Assembly: GCA_026929865.2 (NCBI GenBank)
Contig: CM049405.1
Coordinates: 17,253,001-17,317,000 of the forward strand
Reading direction: 5' to 3'
Source: Hyperoplus lanceolatus
Lineage: Eukaryota; Chordata; Actinopteri; Uranoscopiformes; Ammodytidae
DNA: 64,000 nucleotides
Below, in pieces: positions 10,911 through 57,498 of the stretch. The notes below the pieces were generated by a model that saw only the letters and a program-made list of their open reading frames with translations, ran no database searches and was not told where the DNA came from. The position numbers and the translations under genes are program-made. Position 1 is the stretch's first letter. Each line of letters starts with the position of its first letter.

Positions 10911-11854
10911 CTGCGTTAGTCGGTGTTACCGGTGTCACTCGGTGTTGAGGCTCACACCGATTACATCACTTGCCCACCGGCAACACCGAGTAGCCTAGGC
11001 TTATTCCTATTTAATTTTTTTTTGTTTAGACATGAAAGCCAATTGGTTAAATTTTGCGTGACAGTGCCAGTTCATTAGGATAAATAAATAACAAGTATGT
11101 CTGAGGCTATACATTCTTAGTTATAATAAGGCTACTTAGAAAACAATGAATCTGAGCGCAGAGCTGCGTCACAGCAGCAGAGTCTCCCGTAGAGAGAGGA
11201 GAGTTTACCAACAAGACCATGGCGGAGGAGTTTGCTTCAAAGTCGAAAATAAACGCCCCTATTTGGCAATATTTTGGATGAAACCCTTATACTAGGGAAC
11301 CTGAAAACGTAGGCTAAACGAGGCAGTCTGCTAACTGTTGAAGATTCAGCAACGGGAGGTAACACACAAACACACACCCGAGCGCATACACAGAGGCAGG
11401 CTGTCTGTGTGCTGCTGCTCCGTGCCGATGACAGCTTGCCATGAAAAAATAATAAACAAATTGTAAAGTGGGGGGGGACATGTTACGTCCCCAGTGGACA
11501 TTACGCCACAAATATATCGGTCGTAGCTACACTCAAAACATTCGGAGCTGAAGCCCCGGTAAAATTACGTTGCGACACGGACACACCTCAAAGTGCACGA
11601 CAACAGTTAATGACAACACTAAGCATTTGTTTTGTTCAAAAATAAATGGCACGATCTAATGTTTAAGATCAAAGTAAGTGCTCTACAGAGCCGACGGGTG
11701 TCTTCTCTTGAAATCTGCGGTGAAGCCTAATCATATTCATTTATTTTGGAGAAAAAAAAATGTAAGAGACTGTCTGGTGGTGGTACCGGTAACACCGGTG
11801 TTGTCGCACATGTATTACTCGGTATGAAAATGTCCACACCGCTGCAACCCTAAT
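10911..11854. mobile_element. Nested hAT-like non-autonomous element
   Basis: Left ATTAGGGTTGCTGCG and right CCGCTGCAACCCTAAT are inverted ends. Just inside are TACCGGTGT-type and GGTATGAAAATGTCCACACC motifs common in fish hAT elements. I could not find an 8-bp target duplication. The interior keeps only the first codons of a BED-finger transposase (11219-11281). Confidence 0.5.
11219..11281 (+). pseudogene. Truncated hAT transposase N-terminus
   Basis: ATG then 19 more codons reading MAEEFASKSKINAPIWQYFG and a stop. The KSxIWxYFG pattern is the start of a BED zinc finger of hAT transposases; the rest of the gene is absent. This supports assigning the surrounding element to hAT. Confidence 0.5.
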
Positions 11855-14124
11855 AATTATGAATATTATTTTCCATTTTCTACCAAGTTGTTCTGAAAAA
11901 TTGCAATAGATTCTAAAAACTGAATGTGTTACTCACAGGCTGGATATCTATGGGCCTTTCGAACCTCCAGGCTGCTGGGGAGGAACACTTTCTTTCTGAC
12001 CTTGTAGTTGGGAGCAGCATCACCTTGTTTCTCTGTAAGATTAAAATATCTGTCAGATATCTTTCAAAACAGCTCCAAAACCAAAATAACCACTGTTAGT
12101 ATTTGTGAATGAATACCTGCTATAATGTTGAAGTCAGCTGTCTTCTCCTTCTTTGCCAGGGAACTTATTTTGGGTTCCAGGTCTCTGTAAGTCTCCCAGT
12201 AGCTTCAGGATGTAACAGGGAGAAATCCTGTGAAATCTGCAACGTAAAAGAAAAAAAGGCAAAACAATGTAAGACACAAACAAATATTTGATTCAAAGTC
12301 AATAGATTCTGAGTGCCATTATTAGTGTTGATGGATGATGAACCAACATCTCCATCCTAAAAACACATGAAACAGCAAATAGTGTTGCAATAACAATATC
12401 ATTCAAATATCAGCAATAATATATTTTCCCCAAACATGTTGTTAATTTACATACCTTCAGATGCAGGGACCAAATCAGCTAGGCTCCATTCTCTGAATTT
12501 CTCCTCCACAAACTCATCATCTTTAAGAAATGAACAGAAATACAGTATTAGTTCATTACTGTGCACATATGGATTGTTGCAATGGGCCAATGTCCCACTA
12601 GTAGGGTTGTAATGGGCGTTAAGGTTCAGTACATTTTCTGTAGAGTAGGGAAAACAAAACAAAAATGAGGAAATAACTTTTGTCATGTAGGCTTTAAAAA
12701 AATAAAATTATCAGCAGAGGTCCACCTTAATTATTATTCTAACAGATAGTGAAATGAGTGACACTCAAATACTGACATGCTCTCAATGCTAGAAAATAAA
12801 TAACACTAATAAATGGAATAAATAGAAATGTCACTAGTCTGAGCCACTGAAGTTTATGCTAGCTTTCAGAGCATAACAACAACTGACAAATGCACAAAGC
12901 AGATCTTATCGCTCTGGCCAAATAATTTAATTAAATCCTGTATTCTTGTAACAGAGTACGGTGGCATTGCTTACTTTACAGTAGTGAAAGTGCAGATAAT
13001 CCTCCGGTAGAGAGAGAGACATGAAAACACTCTCTGTAGCTGTGTAAAGGTACTGCTAATCGTAGCTAATAATGCAAACGAAGCATTTCCTAGTTTCACA
13101 ATAAAAGCATTTACACTGGTCACCAGTCAGTTCACGGTACACCAACTGACTTTTATTTTGAAGTACATTAGTGACAGAAAACCGTTGAGGCAACGTAACA
13201 ATAGCTAGCTTGCTAGCGATCGCGATCACAGTATTTTTAAGCATTTGTTAAGGGTGAATCAACTTTAATATGTCTGAGAGTAGTTTTACACCGTCTATGA
13301 ACGTAATGGAACAAGAAGGAGCTGTTGGCTGTGACTTTGCCGTCGTAAGGACTGACAGTTAAGATCCACTGGAGCAGCCGTTAGCCACTAACCGTTAGCT
13401 CAACTGTCAGCCCTTATATGGCGAAATGAATGTCCTCCCGGTGGGTAAAATAAATAATATAATGTTACATTAACACCGTGAAAACCGACCACAGCAGCAA
13501 GCCCACCTCTTACTAGCCCTTTCCTCCCGTGAAATAATCAAAATACTAAGTTACAAACCACATAAAGAGTCATTAAACAGCTAGAAAAACGTTAGCCAGA
13601 GATGTAACAGGGAAGTTGGCAAGCCAGCTTAAAGGCTAGAAAGCTACAGGCTTTATTAGTTACACACAATGTACATATCTAGGTTCAGTTTTGTGAACTT
13701 ACCGTTTTTAATTTAATTTAGTCCAAGTCAAGTGGCGAGAAGTTGGAGGTCCGGTCAGGCCCAGTCGTCCTCCTCATAGGAATGGCTGACCACAAAGAAT
13801 GTTGAGCCTTATTTTCGCGGTCACTTCAACCCAATGCGCTGGGTCACCAGTCAGGTCTAACCCAATGTTGGGTCAGACCGAACATTATTTTCGCGGGCAC
13901 TTCAACCCAATGTGCTGGGTTATGATTTATAACCCAATGCTGTGTCAAAACTACCCAACCTTTGACCCAACAGCGTTAATTCAGCAGTTGGGTTGGTAAA
14001 ATAACCCAGCATTTTTAGCTGTGTACTTCACACCCCGTCCTTACACTGGGCCTCATTTAGGAAGTTTTGCTATTATCACTTCGTTGCGACTTCCACAGGG
14101 ACACAGCACACAGCTTGAATTTAT

Positions 14125-14420
14125 AAATGAAAATGAAAGTGGAAATACATAATTGTTACATTATCGAGGCTATATGATGAACATTAACAGCTCAAATGAC
14201 AGAAACTGAACTAACGGTTAGGCCAGTTATAGCCGTTAACGTTAATGCTTACATTAACTATGATGGATTTCTCCTTTGTTTTGATAACAAACTAACAAAA
14301 TCATAAAAGTGGAAATATATCATTGTTACATTACCGTTTCGATTGTTCAATCAGTGACATATAAAACCATAAAAGTGGAAATATATCATTGTTACATTAC
14401 CGTTTTGATTGTGACATATT
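14125..14420. repeat. Short direct repeats
   Basis: The phrase AAAAGTGGAAATATATCATTG followed by TTACATTACCGTTT occurs at about 14305 and again at about 14369, with a looser copy (AAAGTGGAAATACATAATTG) at about 14135. Period of the two close copies is 64 bp. AT-rich, non-coding. Confidence 0.6.
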
Positions 14421-14641
14421 GAGATGTTAAGAAATCGGAGGATGCTGATAGACGGGATGCGGAGAAGAGATTCGGGATGCTGATGATGCTTCGCGGGCTT
14501 TGGAATCAACCGCCGCGCTTAGCCAATCATAGCGTAGAAGCGCCTGACCAATCATAGCGCCCGAATGTGAAGGGGGCGGATCTTGCCTAGAAGTGCAGTG
14601 GGTTTCATAATAACGCGTCGCCACCTGCGCAGATGACGTCA

Positions 14642-15178
14642 TCATTGAGCGTCGGGGGGAGCGCACCTAGCGGGAAAGGTCGCTGAGGGGCTGGGAGAGG
14701 GAGGGGGCCAGTTTTCTGAGAAGGATGCAGATGAAGGGGATGAGCACCTTTGACGTTTGTCCTGGGACATCAGCGGGCTGGATGGAGGGGTGCAACGCTT
14801 TCTGCATCGGGAGTTTGGGGGGATTGGCTGCTCCGAAGCGGTGCTTGAGGAAGTAGCCGGTAGCTCAGCTAACTTCTCCAGGGGAGTGAAGGAGTTTGAC
14901 AACGGGATGGGATCGTCATCACATTCATCCATGCCAGGGGAAAACAAGGGGAGAGAGACCCGCCTCCCCTTCTTAGAAACGCTTGTCCAGGGGGGAAGAG
15001 GGGTATCCGATGTGCGGTGGACAGCATTGGCCGAGCTGGGATCATCCTGCTGTAGCGCTTCCACCCGGGCGAGGAGCGAGGATTGACGATGGAGGACATC
15101 ATCCAGGAGGGTCGCAATGGAGCGGAGCTCAGACTTCAGACAGGACAGCTCATGATCCACCGGGGCGAGTGGAGGCAT
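14642..15178 (-). CDS. Retrotransposon-like ORF (ORF1/gag-like), unassigned
   Basis: 178 codons from ATG to TGA on the minus strand. The N-terminus HELSCLKSELRSIATLLDDV then LLARVEALQQ looks like a short coiled coil. It is followed by WTSVSKKGRRVSL, a PLSNSFTPLEKLAEL phrase and a Pro/Ser-rich basic tail. WTxVSxxGRR and PLSNxFxPL phrases recall ORF1/gag-like proteins of fish non-LTR retrotransposons. No reverse transcriptase lies next to it. GC content is much higher than in the flanks. It may be a fragment or a 5'-truncated copy. Confidence 0.35.
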   Translation of the reverse strand: MPPLAPVDHELSCLKSELRSIATLLDDVLHRQSSLLARVEALQQDDPSSANAVHRTSDTPLPPWTSVSKKGRRVSLPLFSPGMDECDDDPIPLSNSFTPLEKLAELPATSSSTASEQPIPPNSRCRKRCTPPSSPLMSQDKRQRCSSPSSASFSENWPPPSPSPSATFPARCAPPDAQ

Positions 15179-15302
15179 ACTCGGACAGCAAGCGGGAGCA
15201 TCGCCAAGGCTTCATCCAGAAGCCCACAGCGGTGTAAAGGCGAAACAGCAAAACAGCAGCAAAGTAGCAAAACAGCAACCGAAGGCAGAGGGGGACTTAC
15301 CG

Positions 15303-15504
15303 CCACGGCCCAGAGACTGGGCCTGGTGATTGGTGATGAACTCAGTCTCCGCTTGCGATGGCAGGACACTCCGGAGTTCCTTGCTGAGGAGTTTCTCAAA
15401 CTGGCTTCAACCAGTGGCCGAAGTGACCGTGGGGAGATTATCCACACATTTGAGCGGAGGAATTCCCATACAGAGGTAGTGGAAGCATATAAAGTGAGTA
15501 TGAA
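15303..15504 (+). other. Exon-like plus-strand ORF, unidentified
   Basis: Part of an open frame at 15083-15508. The protein-like part reads RLGLVIGDELSLRLRWQDTP, then EFLAEEFLKLASTSGRSDRG, then EIIHTFERRNSHTEVVEAYK, and ends at a good donor (AAAGTGAGT at about 15497). A CCCAG acceptor lies just before AGACTGGG near 15312. I recognise no family. IGDEL resembles the core of a BH3 motif, but one upstream hydrophobic position does not fit, so I assign nothing. The upstream part of the frame overlaps the minus-strand retro-like ORF and is probably a shadow. Confidence 0.3.
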
Positions 15505-15699
15505 ATGAAAAACCAGTCGCACTCTAATGACTAGTGATAGCTCTTTGTTTGTGACAGAGGCTATGATAGTATATACTGCCTGCTTTTAGAGGAAATTGCA
15601 GAAGTCAACAGCAGGCCGCGTTGTGACTAGTCGCCATCTTGTCGCCGTATGAATGAGTGTGTGAATGGTAACGTGCAAATGGGAACAGGTCTCCCTTGA

Positions 15700-15957
15700 A
15701 AGGTTATAATCCTAAATGAAAAGAAGCAATTTTTTTTGCAATGGATTTGCCTTCACTATGCACAACACATTTACAGGAGATGATCCATGTTTGAAATCTA
15801 GTGTAACTGTGTTGAATCCTCATTGATGTCAGCCTTAGCGTTTACGGTTCGTTATTCACAGCGGTGTTACCTTGAAGCTAATGCAAATTCAACACTTCCC
15901 ACGGCTCACATTAAAAGCCTTCAACTGAAAAAAATACTGGGTGGCTTTTACTGTGAA
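15700..15957. repeat. Copy 1 of a 258-bp duplicated sequence
   Basis: Nearly identical to 17915-18173 in direct orientation. Both start AAGGTTATAATCC and end CTTTTACTGTGAA; flanks differ at once. Visible differences are one T in a T-run and a few single-base changes (for example GTTCGTTATT against GTTCGCTATT). This copy is downstream of the pkp4 3'UTR. Confidence 0.85.
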
Positions 15958-16808
15958 TATGGAAACCGGTATCATGTTGCTCCTACTATTACAACTCCTA
16001 CTACAGCAATCCCGCTTCATCTTTGCCATACATGGAGAGATGGGGCATCATCGTTAAAAAGTACATTCTTATTTTTTTTCAGTTATTTCCCTGAATATAT
16101 TCCTATATCATTATATAATCATTCATCAGATGATTAAATAAATGTAAATGTTATTCTCCAACATAGGTACATGTACATGTGTGTGGACCATATGTATATA
16201 TATGTATACCATATGTATATGGTCCACACCCGCACTCTGTATCTCGTCAAGTATAGGCTATTCATGATGACGTGCCATTTAACCAAGATCAGGTCAGTCC
16301 TGGCATTTGTGGATCCCGGAAAGGTCATCCACGCTGTTATCTCCTCTAGACCTGGCCAATGTTCTTTATTCTCAAACATCCAAAGACTGCAACTGATACA
16401 CCGTTGCTAGGCTTTTGACACATTCCAAAAGAAGTGACCAAATATGGTTACCACAGGTTACTTCTAGAATTGATTTTAAAATGTTACTGCTTGAGCCTTG
16501 AATGGTAGATTCTCCTGCCTATATCTGTGGTCTGTTAGCATTTTATAAGTCCGATCAATTCTCGAGATCTTCATGCAGGGCACCACGAACGGTTTCAAAA
16601 TCTATATTGAAAAACTTTACTTTTTTTATTCTTCTTTGATCCCAAGAGAAATAATAACTTCGGAGAGAAAAAATAATCAATCATTTCAATTGTTTTTTCT
16701 AAAAAGGGAATGACAGCAAACGGGGAGTTTAGGCAGTATACTTGCCAAACCAGCATTTATGAAAAAGAAGCGATCACACAATGTTTTTAAAAAACAAAAC
16801 TGACCTTT
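15958..16808. other. Intergenic, no gene seen
   Basis: AT-rich. It includes an imperfect hairpin at about 16180-16230, where GTGTGGACCATATGTATA is matched by TATATGGTCCACAC. No exon supported. Confidence 0.4.
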
Positions 16809-17554
16809 TTTATTATTTTAGCATGGTTGTGTTATGATGCCATCTTTGTCCACTTATTTTTTCTTATATTTATATATCTATAGAGATTTAACATGGCACA
16901 AGTTTTTTTTAACCAGTGCTGATGAGTGTAAACCAGGTAACATGTTTTTTTCTGTATTTACAATAAATGAAAAGAAATGTACAAGACTCCATGGCATTAC
17001 ACAGCTTCAACATTAAGTACAGATACAATTTGATCCCTCTGTACAATCTAACATCATGTGTTTACTATTTGTTCTTTTCTTTCTTTCTTTTTTTTTTTAC
17101 AGATACGAGTTCATGATTCCATTTTGGCTTTAGCACATACACATTCCCATCTTGACTCTTACCGATGACCCTCACTCACATGACTCACACCTTTCACCAT
17201 GCTATCACAGCTAAAGAGTTTCATAAAGAAAAAAAAACTAACATCTAGACAGAGCAGGACGCACGTCTCCTCACGGTACTGTCCAGTATCGAACTCCCAG
17301 CATGATTCCATCTTCCTCTACTTAAAAAATGTTTTAAATGAAAAATAACATTCCTTGATTTCCTTCTTTGGCACACATTCCATCTTTTCATCTGCCATCG
17401 CTCGGTTGAACTCCCCTTCTCGCGCACACACATTCAATTTAAAACAAACACACTTATAAAGCCAAGTTCATGAAATAAAAATAAAAAAAATGTTGTAGGT
17501 TTTTCTCGTGTGGTCCGTGGCTCCTCGACCTCTGCTGCGGGTGGAGGGGGAACC
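16809..17554 (-). other. pkp4: Probable pkp4 3'UTR
   Basis: A gene-free stretch directly after the pkp4 stop. The first minus-strand AATAAA I can see lies at 16814-16809 (TTTATT on the plus strand), giving a UTR of about 750 nt. A second candidate is near 16625. AT-rich with a (TTTC)n/poly-T run at about 17070-17100 on the plus strand. The end point is inferred; no transcript is available. Confidence 0.4.
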
Positions 17555-53076
<35,522 letters not shown>

Positions 53077-54435
53077 CTGTACGGGGGCGGTGGGGGGGGG
53101 GGGGGGGGGGGACGGGACAGAAGATTAAAGTGAGTACATGCGAAACAAATGTGGTAGAGATAAAATGGCTAGAGTTTAGGAAGTAAGTGCAGATTTAATG
53201 TCCACTTCTATCATCTATGTCCGTCAAGAAGACCTAAAGGTGCCTTGAGTGACAGCTAGCTAGAGAGTTATAAATGTGGACCTGGAAGCTGTTTAACACC
53301 CGCAGCTTTAATAAACATGGTAAGCCAAAAAGTACAAAAGCCCAGGGGATGTAATAGATCCTGATGGGAGCTGAAACTGAGCACAGTGAGGCATGCTTCA
53401 GGAGTAAATAGGAAGTGATCATACAGTAAACTCACACACACTCTGTGTGCCCATGCTGTCCTGACACCCTGACATAATCCTGACTTGTCTTGCAGGCATA
53501 AATATTCAAGCACACAGAGATACTCTCCAGAGAATAATGCGGGAGATACCAAGCAATAAACATTGAAAGGATCTTGCGAATGTGTTAGGTGACCGGTGAT
53601 GACTCATCCTCAATGAAGGTCATGTTTAATGGCAAGTTCAATACAGGATACACCCAAACACAAATCCATATATTGAGAACTGGGATCCCCCACTGCAGTC
53701 CGGGTCTCGATTGGAAAACTCATTAAGCCTAATCATTTCATATTTTTGTTTGTGGCGTTATTGTCGGCTACAGCATATCATTGACTCCTCTTATGTTGCA
53801 CATTGTTTACTTGAGGACGTTCAGTCTAGTTAGAAAATGCAAGATGCCTTCTGATAAAACCTATCCTTTATCAACATTTGGCCTGAGGACCTTCTAATGC
53901 TGGAAGTATCCCATTGAATAGAGGACCAGGGCTGACTTTTAGTCGACACAAGGGGTTAACAGTAGTCCGCTTTCGATACCATCAGTATAGAATTTGATTG
54001 AAAATTGAGTGTTGGATTTCACCTGTTGATATCATCATTGCAATTTTTGACATGCATGGATGTGCATAATTGCATGAAAAATATTATATTTACTCAAAGT
54101 AACTGTTTTTAACTATCTTAAATATGACATAAAGCTGTATAATTGCTGTGTTCATTCATACAAAGCTGCAATCTTGGTGAACAGAAGGTCTGCAGTGTTA
54201 TCACTTTTCTAGATGTGTCTTACTGAAAAGGAGAAGATTACTGAGTTTCATGCTTCAACTTCCTTAATGTTGTCTTTACTCCCAACAGTCTCTCTACCAA
54301 CATCAAGGTCTTCCAGGAGAAAGTACAAGTAACCAGTGCCGACCAATCACGGTTGTTGTAGAGTTCACATAGTACCTCCATGAAGATTACATATTTTCAG
54401 GAAATGCTACGTCGCACGCATTAGCTATAGGTATG
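53077..54435. other. 5' intron of pkp4 (inferred), no gene seen
   Basis: Starts with the poly-G tract that forms the microexon acceptor. No further exon recognised. Confidence 0.4.
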
Positions 54436-54443
54436 GTGTAACC

Positions 54444-55240
54444 CAGGGGTTACCCCCCCCCCTCAGAGAACAAATTTCAGCTAAATCCCTTATTATTTTA
54501 CAAATTGAAACATATTTTTGAAATATTCTAAAAAAAATTGTGTGTTTTTAAACACATTTTTTAATAAATTTTAGCATCTTAATCCAGTGTTTTAATCCTA
54601 CTTCCTTTAAGTATGGATAGTAGTGACTGAGTGTGCAGTGGAGTGAGAAAGATAGGCAGACAGACTTGCCCAAATTATTACTAATTAAATGTCATTTACA
54701 CAACCAGTGTTTTTTCGCTAGAGCCTCCAATGTCCTGATGGAGGAAAATAGTAGCTAGTGGAGAACCTGACCCTCCTAGGGTGGTCCGGGGGTATGCCCC
54801 CCCGGGAGATTTTTTTTTCACCTTTTTAAAGTGAAATGCATGAAGCAAATCAAGAGGCTAAATATGAGGAATTTTGTGTGAACAAATAATTTGGAGACAC
54901 GGGGTCTGATGAATTAGAAGCTATTGAAGAAAGACACATGGACACATGTAAATATTAATTTAAATTAAAAAAATGTATGCAGGGTCCTCTGGGTTGGGCT
55001 TGGTGCACTTTTTCTTTAACCAGACCTATTTCTCTGTAATATAATTAATGCATTTAGATGCAGTGAGAGGAACGAAGCAGAAGAACTATTGTCCAGCTAT
55101 GCCGGGATCTTAATATAAAAAACACAAACTCAAAAAAAAAAAATATAATAATAGTAAATATTTTAGTTTTAGTTTTTCACATATTCATCCGCGCCCCCCC
55201 CCTGCTATACCCCCCTCCCCCCACAGTTTGAAAACCACTT
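54444..55240. mobile_element. hAT-type non-autonomous element with perfect 8-bp duplication
   Basis: GTGTAACC occurs directly on both sides (54436-54443 and 55241-55248). The left end begins CAGGGGTTACCCCCCCC. The right end, read inversely, is AAGTGGTTTTCAAACTGTGG, the CAGxGGTTxTCAAACTGTGG style of hAT ends. 797 bp, no ORF. Confidence 0.7.
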
Positions 55241-55248
55241 GTGTAACC

Positions 55249-56386
55249 CATTAACACATAAATATAAATCCATCTTATGCCTTGGCGTATGCCTGATTTA
55301 AAGAGGAGGCAACATGGAAGCAGGAAGAAAGTTACACAGCTCACTCTGTGGAACATTAGCTGCTCTTAAATCTTTCTCTTCAGCTGGTTAGATAAGTGGA
55401 AGCTCTTCTTCCAAATACTACTATGATTGGAGAACAGATGCATTCAGTGTAACACAGGATTTGATGTTAGTCTCATTTAAGTCAATTGTTTCACCTATCC
55501 TTTGTGATTTGTTGTTAAATAAAAGTATGTAAAAGAAAAAAGAAAAACCTTGTGACCTTCTTTAAACTGATTTTGGAATGCTTTTAAATCATATAAAACT
55601 TGAAACTAAAGCTGAAACAAACTGAAAAGGTAATTATAACCTTTTTAGAAAATAAAAACAACTCTACTACGCCTTTAAAGCTTACACAAACTTGAGTGTC
55701 ATCATATTTATTTCAATGGATAATTAAAGTAATTCAATAATTGCATTGCACTCAGACAACTACTAAAGTCATGGCCTCTGCAGAAAGGAAAATGAATAGC
55801 CAACAAATGATCTCAATTTATGTATGACAAAAGGGAAAGCCATCACTTTCTCAAGGCCATTTTCTGCAGGCAGAGGCCAAGCAGAAGACCTTGTTCCTAC
55901 CCTCTTGTTTTTAATATCCTCCATCTGCTGGTCAGTGCTATCAACTGCCTGATGTTGCAACTGGCTGCTGCTTTTTTCCCCTTTCTTATGTGACACTCAA
56001 TGAGCTTTAAGATGCAGGAATCTCAGAATTTTAATGAGCACACAGGCAATTAAAAAGAGGAAGTTGGGCGAGTTGTGCTCCACTGAACCATGGGAGATGA
56101 AGCAGAAGAATGGCTACCATAACGATGATGCACGACGCATGCCGACTGGCTGGCTGGGTTATGGCAGTGTGAAGTGATTGTAAAACTGCAGATGCTGATG
56201 AACAGCAGCATCAACAATAGTACCAGGAACCCCCCTTGGCCGGATAGAGGTTGCATCTTTAGGAGTTTTTGCTTCAGGTCAAGTTTGATGACCAGCCCCT
56301 ACATTCTTGTACAAATGAACTGAAGGGCAGGGGGCCCCCAACTCTGAAGGTGTCATGAAATGTAATGACTTTCATCAGAAGCCTTA
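55249..56386. other. Intron, no gene seen
   Basis: No supported exon in this stretch of the inferred pkp4 5' intron. Confidence 0.4.
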
Positions 56387-57436
56387 ATGGGCACTTTACA
56401 CTGTGAAAACGTGAGTTTTCCAGTTTTTGGTTTAAAAACAAACCCCGTTCAGACACAATTTATCTGACATCTTCACCCGTACACATGTTTTCAGAGGAAA
56501 CGGGCCAAAATCGCTGTAGTAGCAGTGTAGCAGCCATGCCAAGCCAATAGTCAGCGGTGACACAGCCTAGTAGATAGCTCTTCCGGTACAATTTGATGCA
56601 TAAAACCTTACTGTAATCGAAAATTAATGCCACTAACGTTCATAAAGCGGTTGGTGTAAGCTTGGGGTTACAAATATTGTAAAAGACAAGCTTTCTGTCC
56701 TCTTATTTCACCGCATTGAACTCGTAAAAACAGAAGACTTGCTGATAGTGAAGGGGCTTCGTGAGCGGATACCTTCCTGTTAGGCGTACTTCAAAATAAA
56801 AGTCAACTCACGTGTGTCCAGTGAAATGCTATTAATGTTTAGCCAGTGAAATGCTTTTACTGTGAAGCCGTAGCCTTAATGCTCCTTTTGTTGAACAGTA
56901 GCCTAACTTAACCGCTGCACGCTGATAGTGTTTTTAATGCAGAGAGAGCCGTCTCCCTGGCATATAGAAGTATTATTATATTTAGCTAGAAAAACAGGCA
57001 GAGAACAAATCTTTCCCCAACCAAAGTGGCGGGTGGTCTCAATAACTTACTGCGGTAATCGCTTGGACTAAATTGGCGAGTGTTAGCCTATATTTTAGCC
57101 CTGCACGTCACTCTCCGCTGATCACAGTGATGGTGCCATGGAGACACCGTTCATGTTGTCTTCTAACTCGCTTATGTTGTGGGTATTTTGACAGCAAATG
57201 TTATAGACTACGCATGTGTGAGGGTGGAGCCGTGACGTCAGCGTTATCAGGGGAAATGGTTTCGGTGTTTACAGGAAACCAAAACCGTTAAGTTTTCCAA
57301 AAAATCCTCCCTGGGAGGTGATCTGAAAAACCTGCGGTTTCATGCCTGCGTTTGCTGTTTTCCTGTAAATGATATAGTGCAACCGCGGGAATTTTTCCGC
57401 GTTTGCACCGTTTCGTGTTGTCGTGTAAAGTGCCCC
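56387..57436. mobile_element. PIF/Harbinger-like non-autonomous element
   Basis: Inverted ends GGGCACTTTACAC (left, from about 56389) and GTGTAAAGTGCCC (right) with TTA on both sides (56384-56386 and 57437-57439), fitting the 3-bp TTA/TAA target of PIF/Harbinger elements. Sub-terminal GTTTTCCAGTTTTTGG against AAACCAAAACCG regions also partly pair. About 1.05 kb, no transposase visible. Confidence 0.55.
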
Positions 57437-57498
57437 TTACAGGAGTCCCTGGAGGTGAGGGATGGTCCCCAAGTGGGAAAACATGCTGTGTTTAGATA

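Larger units (their letters stand above)
10620..12690 (-). pseudogene. Unidentified exon-like pieces inside the TIR element
   Basis: Minus-strand blocks with splice-like borders. 12517-12467: acceptor TTAAAG, reading DEFVEEKFREWSLADLVPAS, then donor GTATGT. About 12215-12117: YWETYRDLEPKISSLAKKEK, then TADFNIIA and a donor GTATTC. About 12032-11938: EKQGDAAPNYKVRKKVFLPS, then SLEVRKAHRYP. About 10780-10650: VGTNAVDYAGKLLLTDTSDV, then HLVIITDQRRNNTLSFLHYI, in a frame that does not obviously continue the last. I do not recognise the protein. It could be the element's own gene or captured host exons. Confidence 0.3.
9706..14023. mobile_element. 4.3-kb TIR element with AACCCA-rich ends
   Basis: Left end CACACTTAAAAATGCTGGGT and right end ACCCAGCATTTTTAGCTGTG are imperfect inverted repeats, each next to a TA dinucleotide (consistent with a TA target duplication). 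Both ends carry many TGGGTT/AACCCA blocks (9725-9945 and 13830-14010). The interior holds exon-like minus-strand pieces (10650-12690) and a nested hAT relative (10911-11854). The superfamily is not certain from ends alone. Confidence 0.55.

Noticed and set aside
14757-15237. Plus-strand frames overlapping the retro-like ORF
   Set aside because: Shadows of the GC-rich minus-strand ORF; only the part after about 15300 looks independently protein-like.
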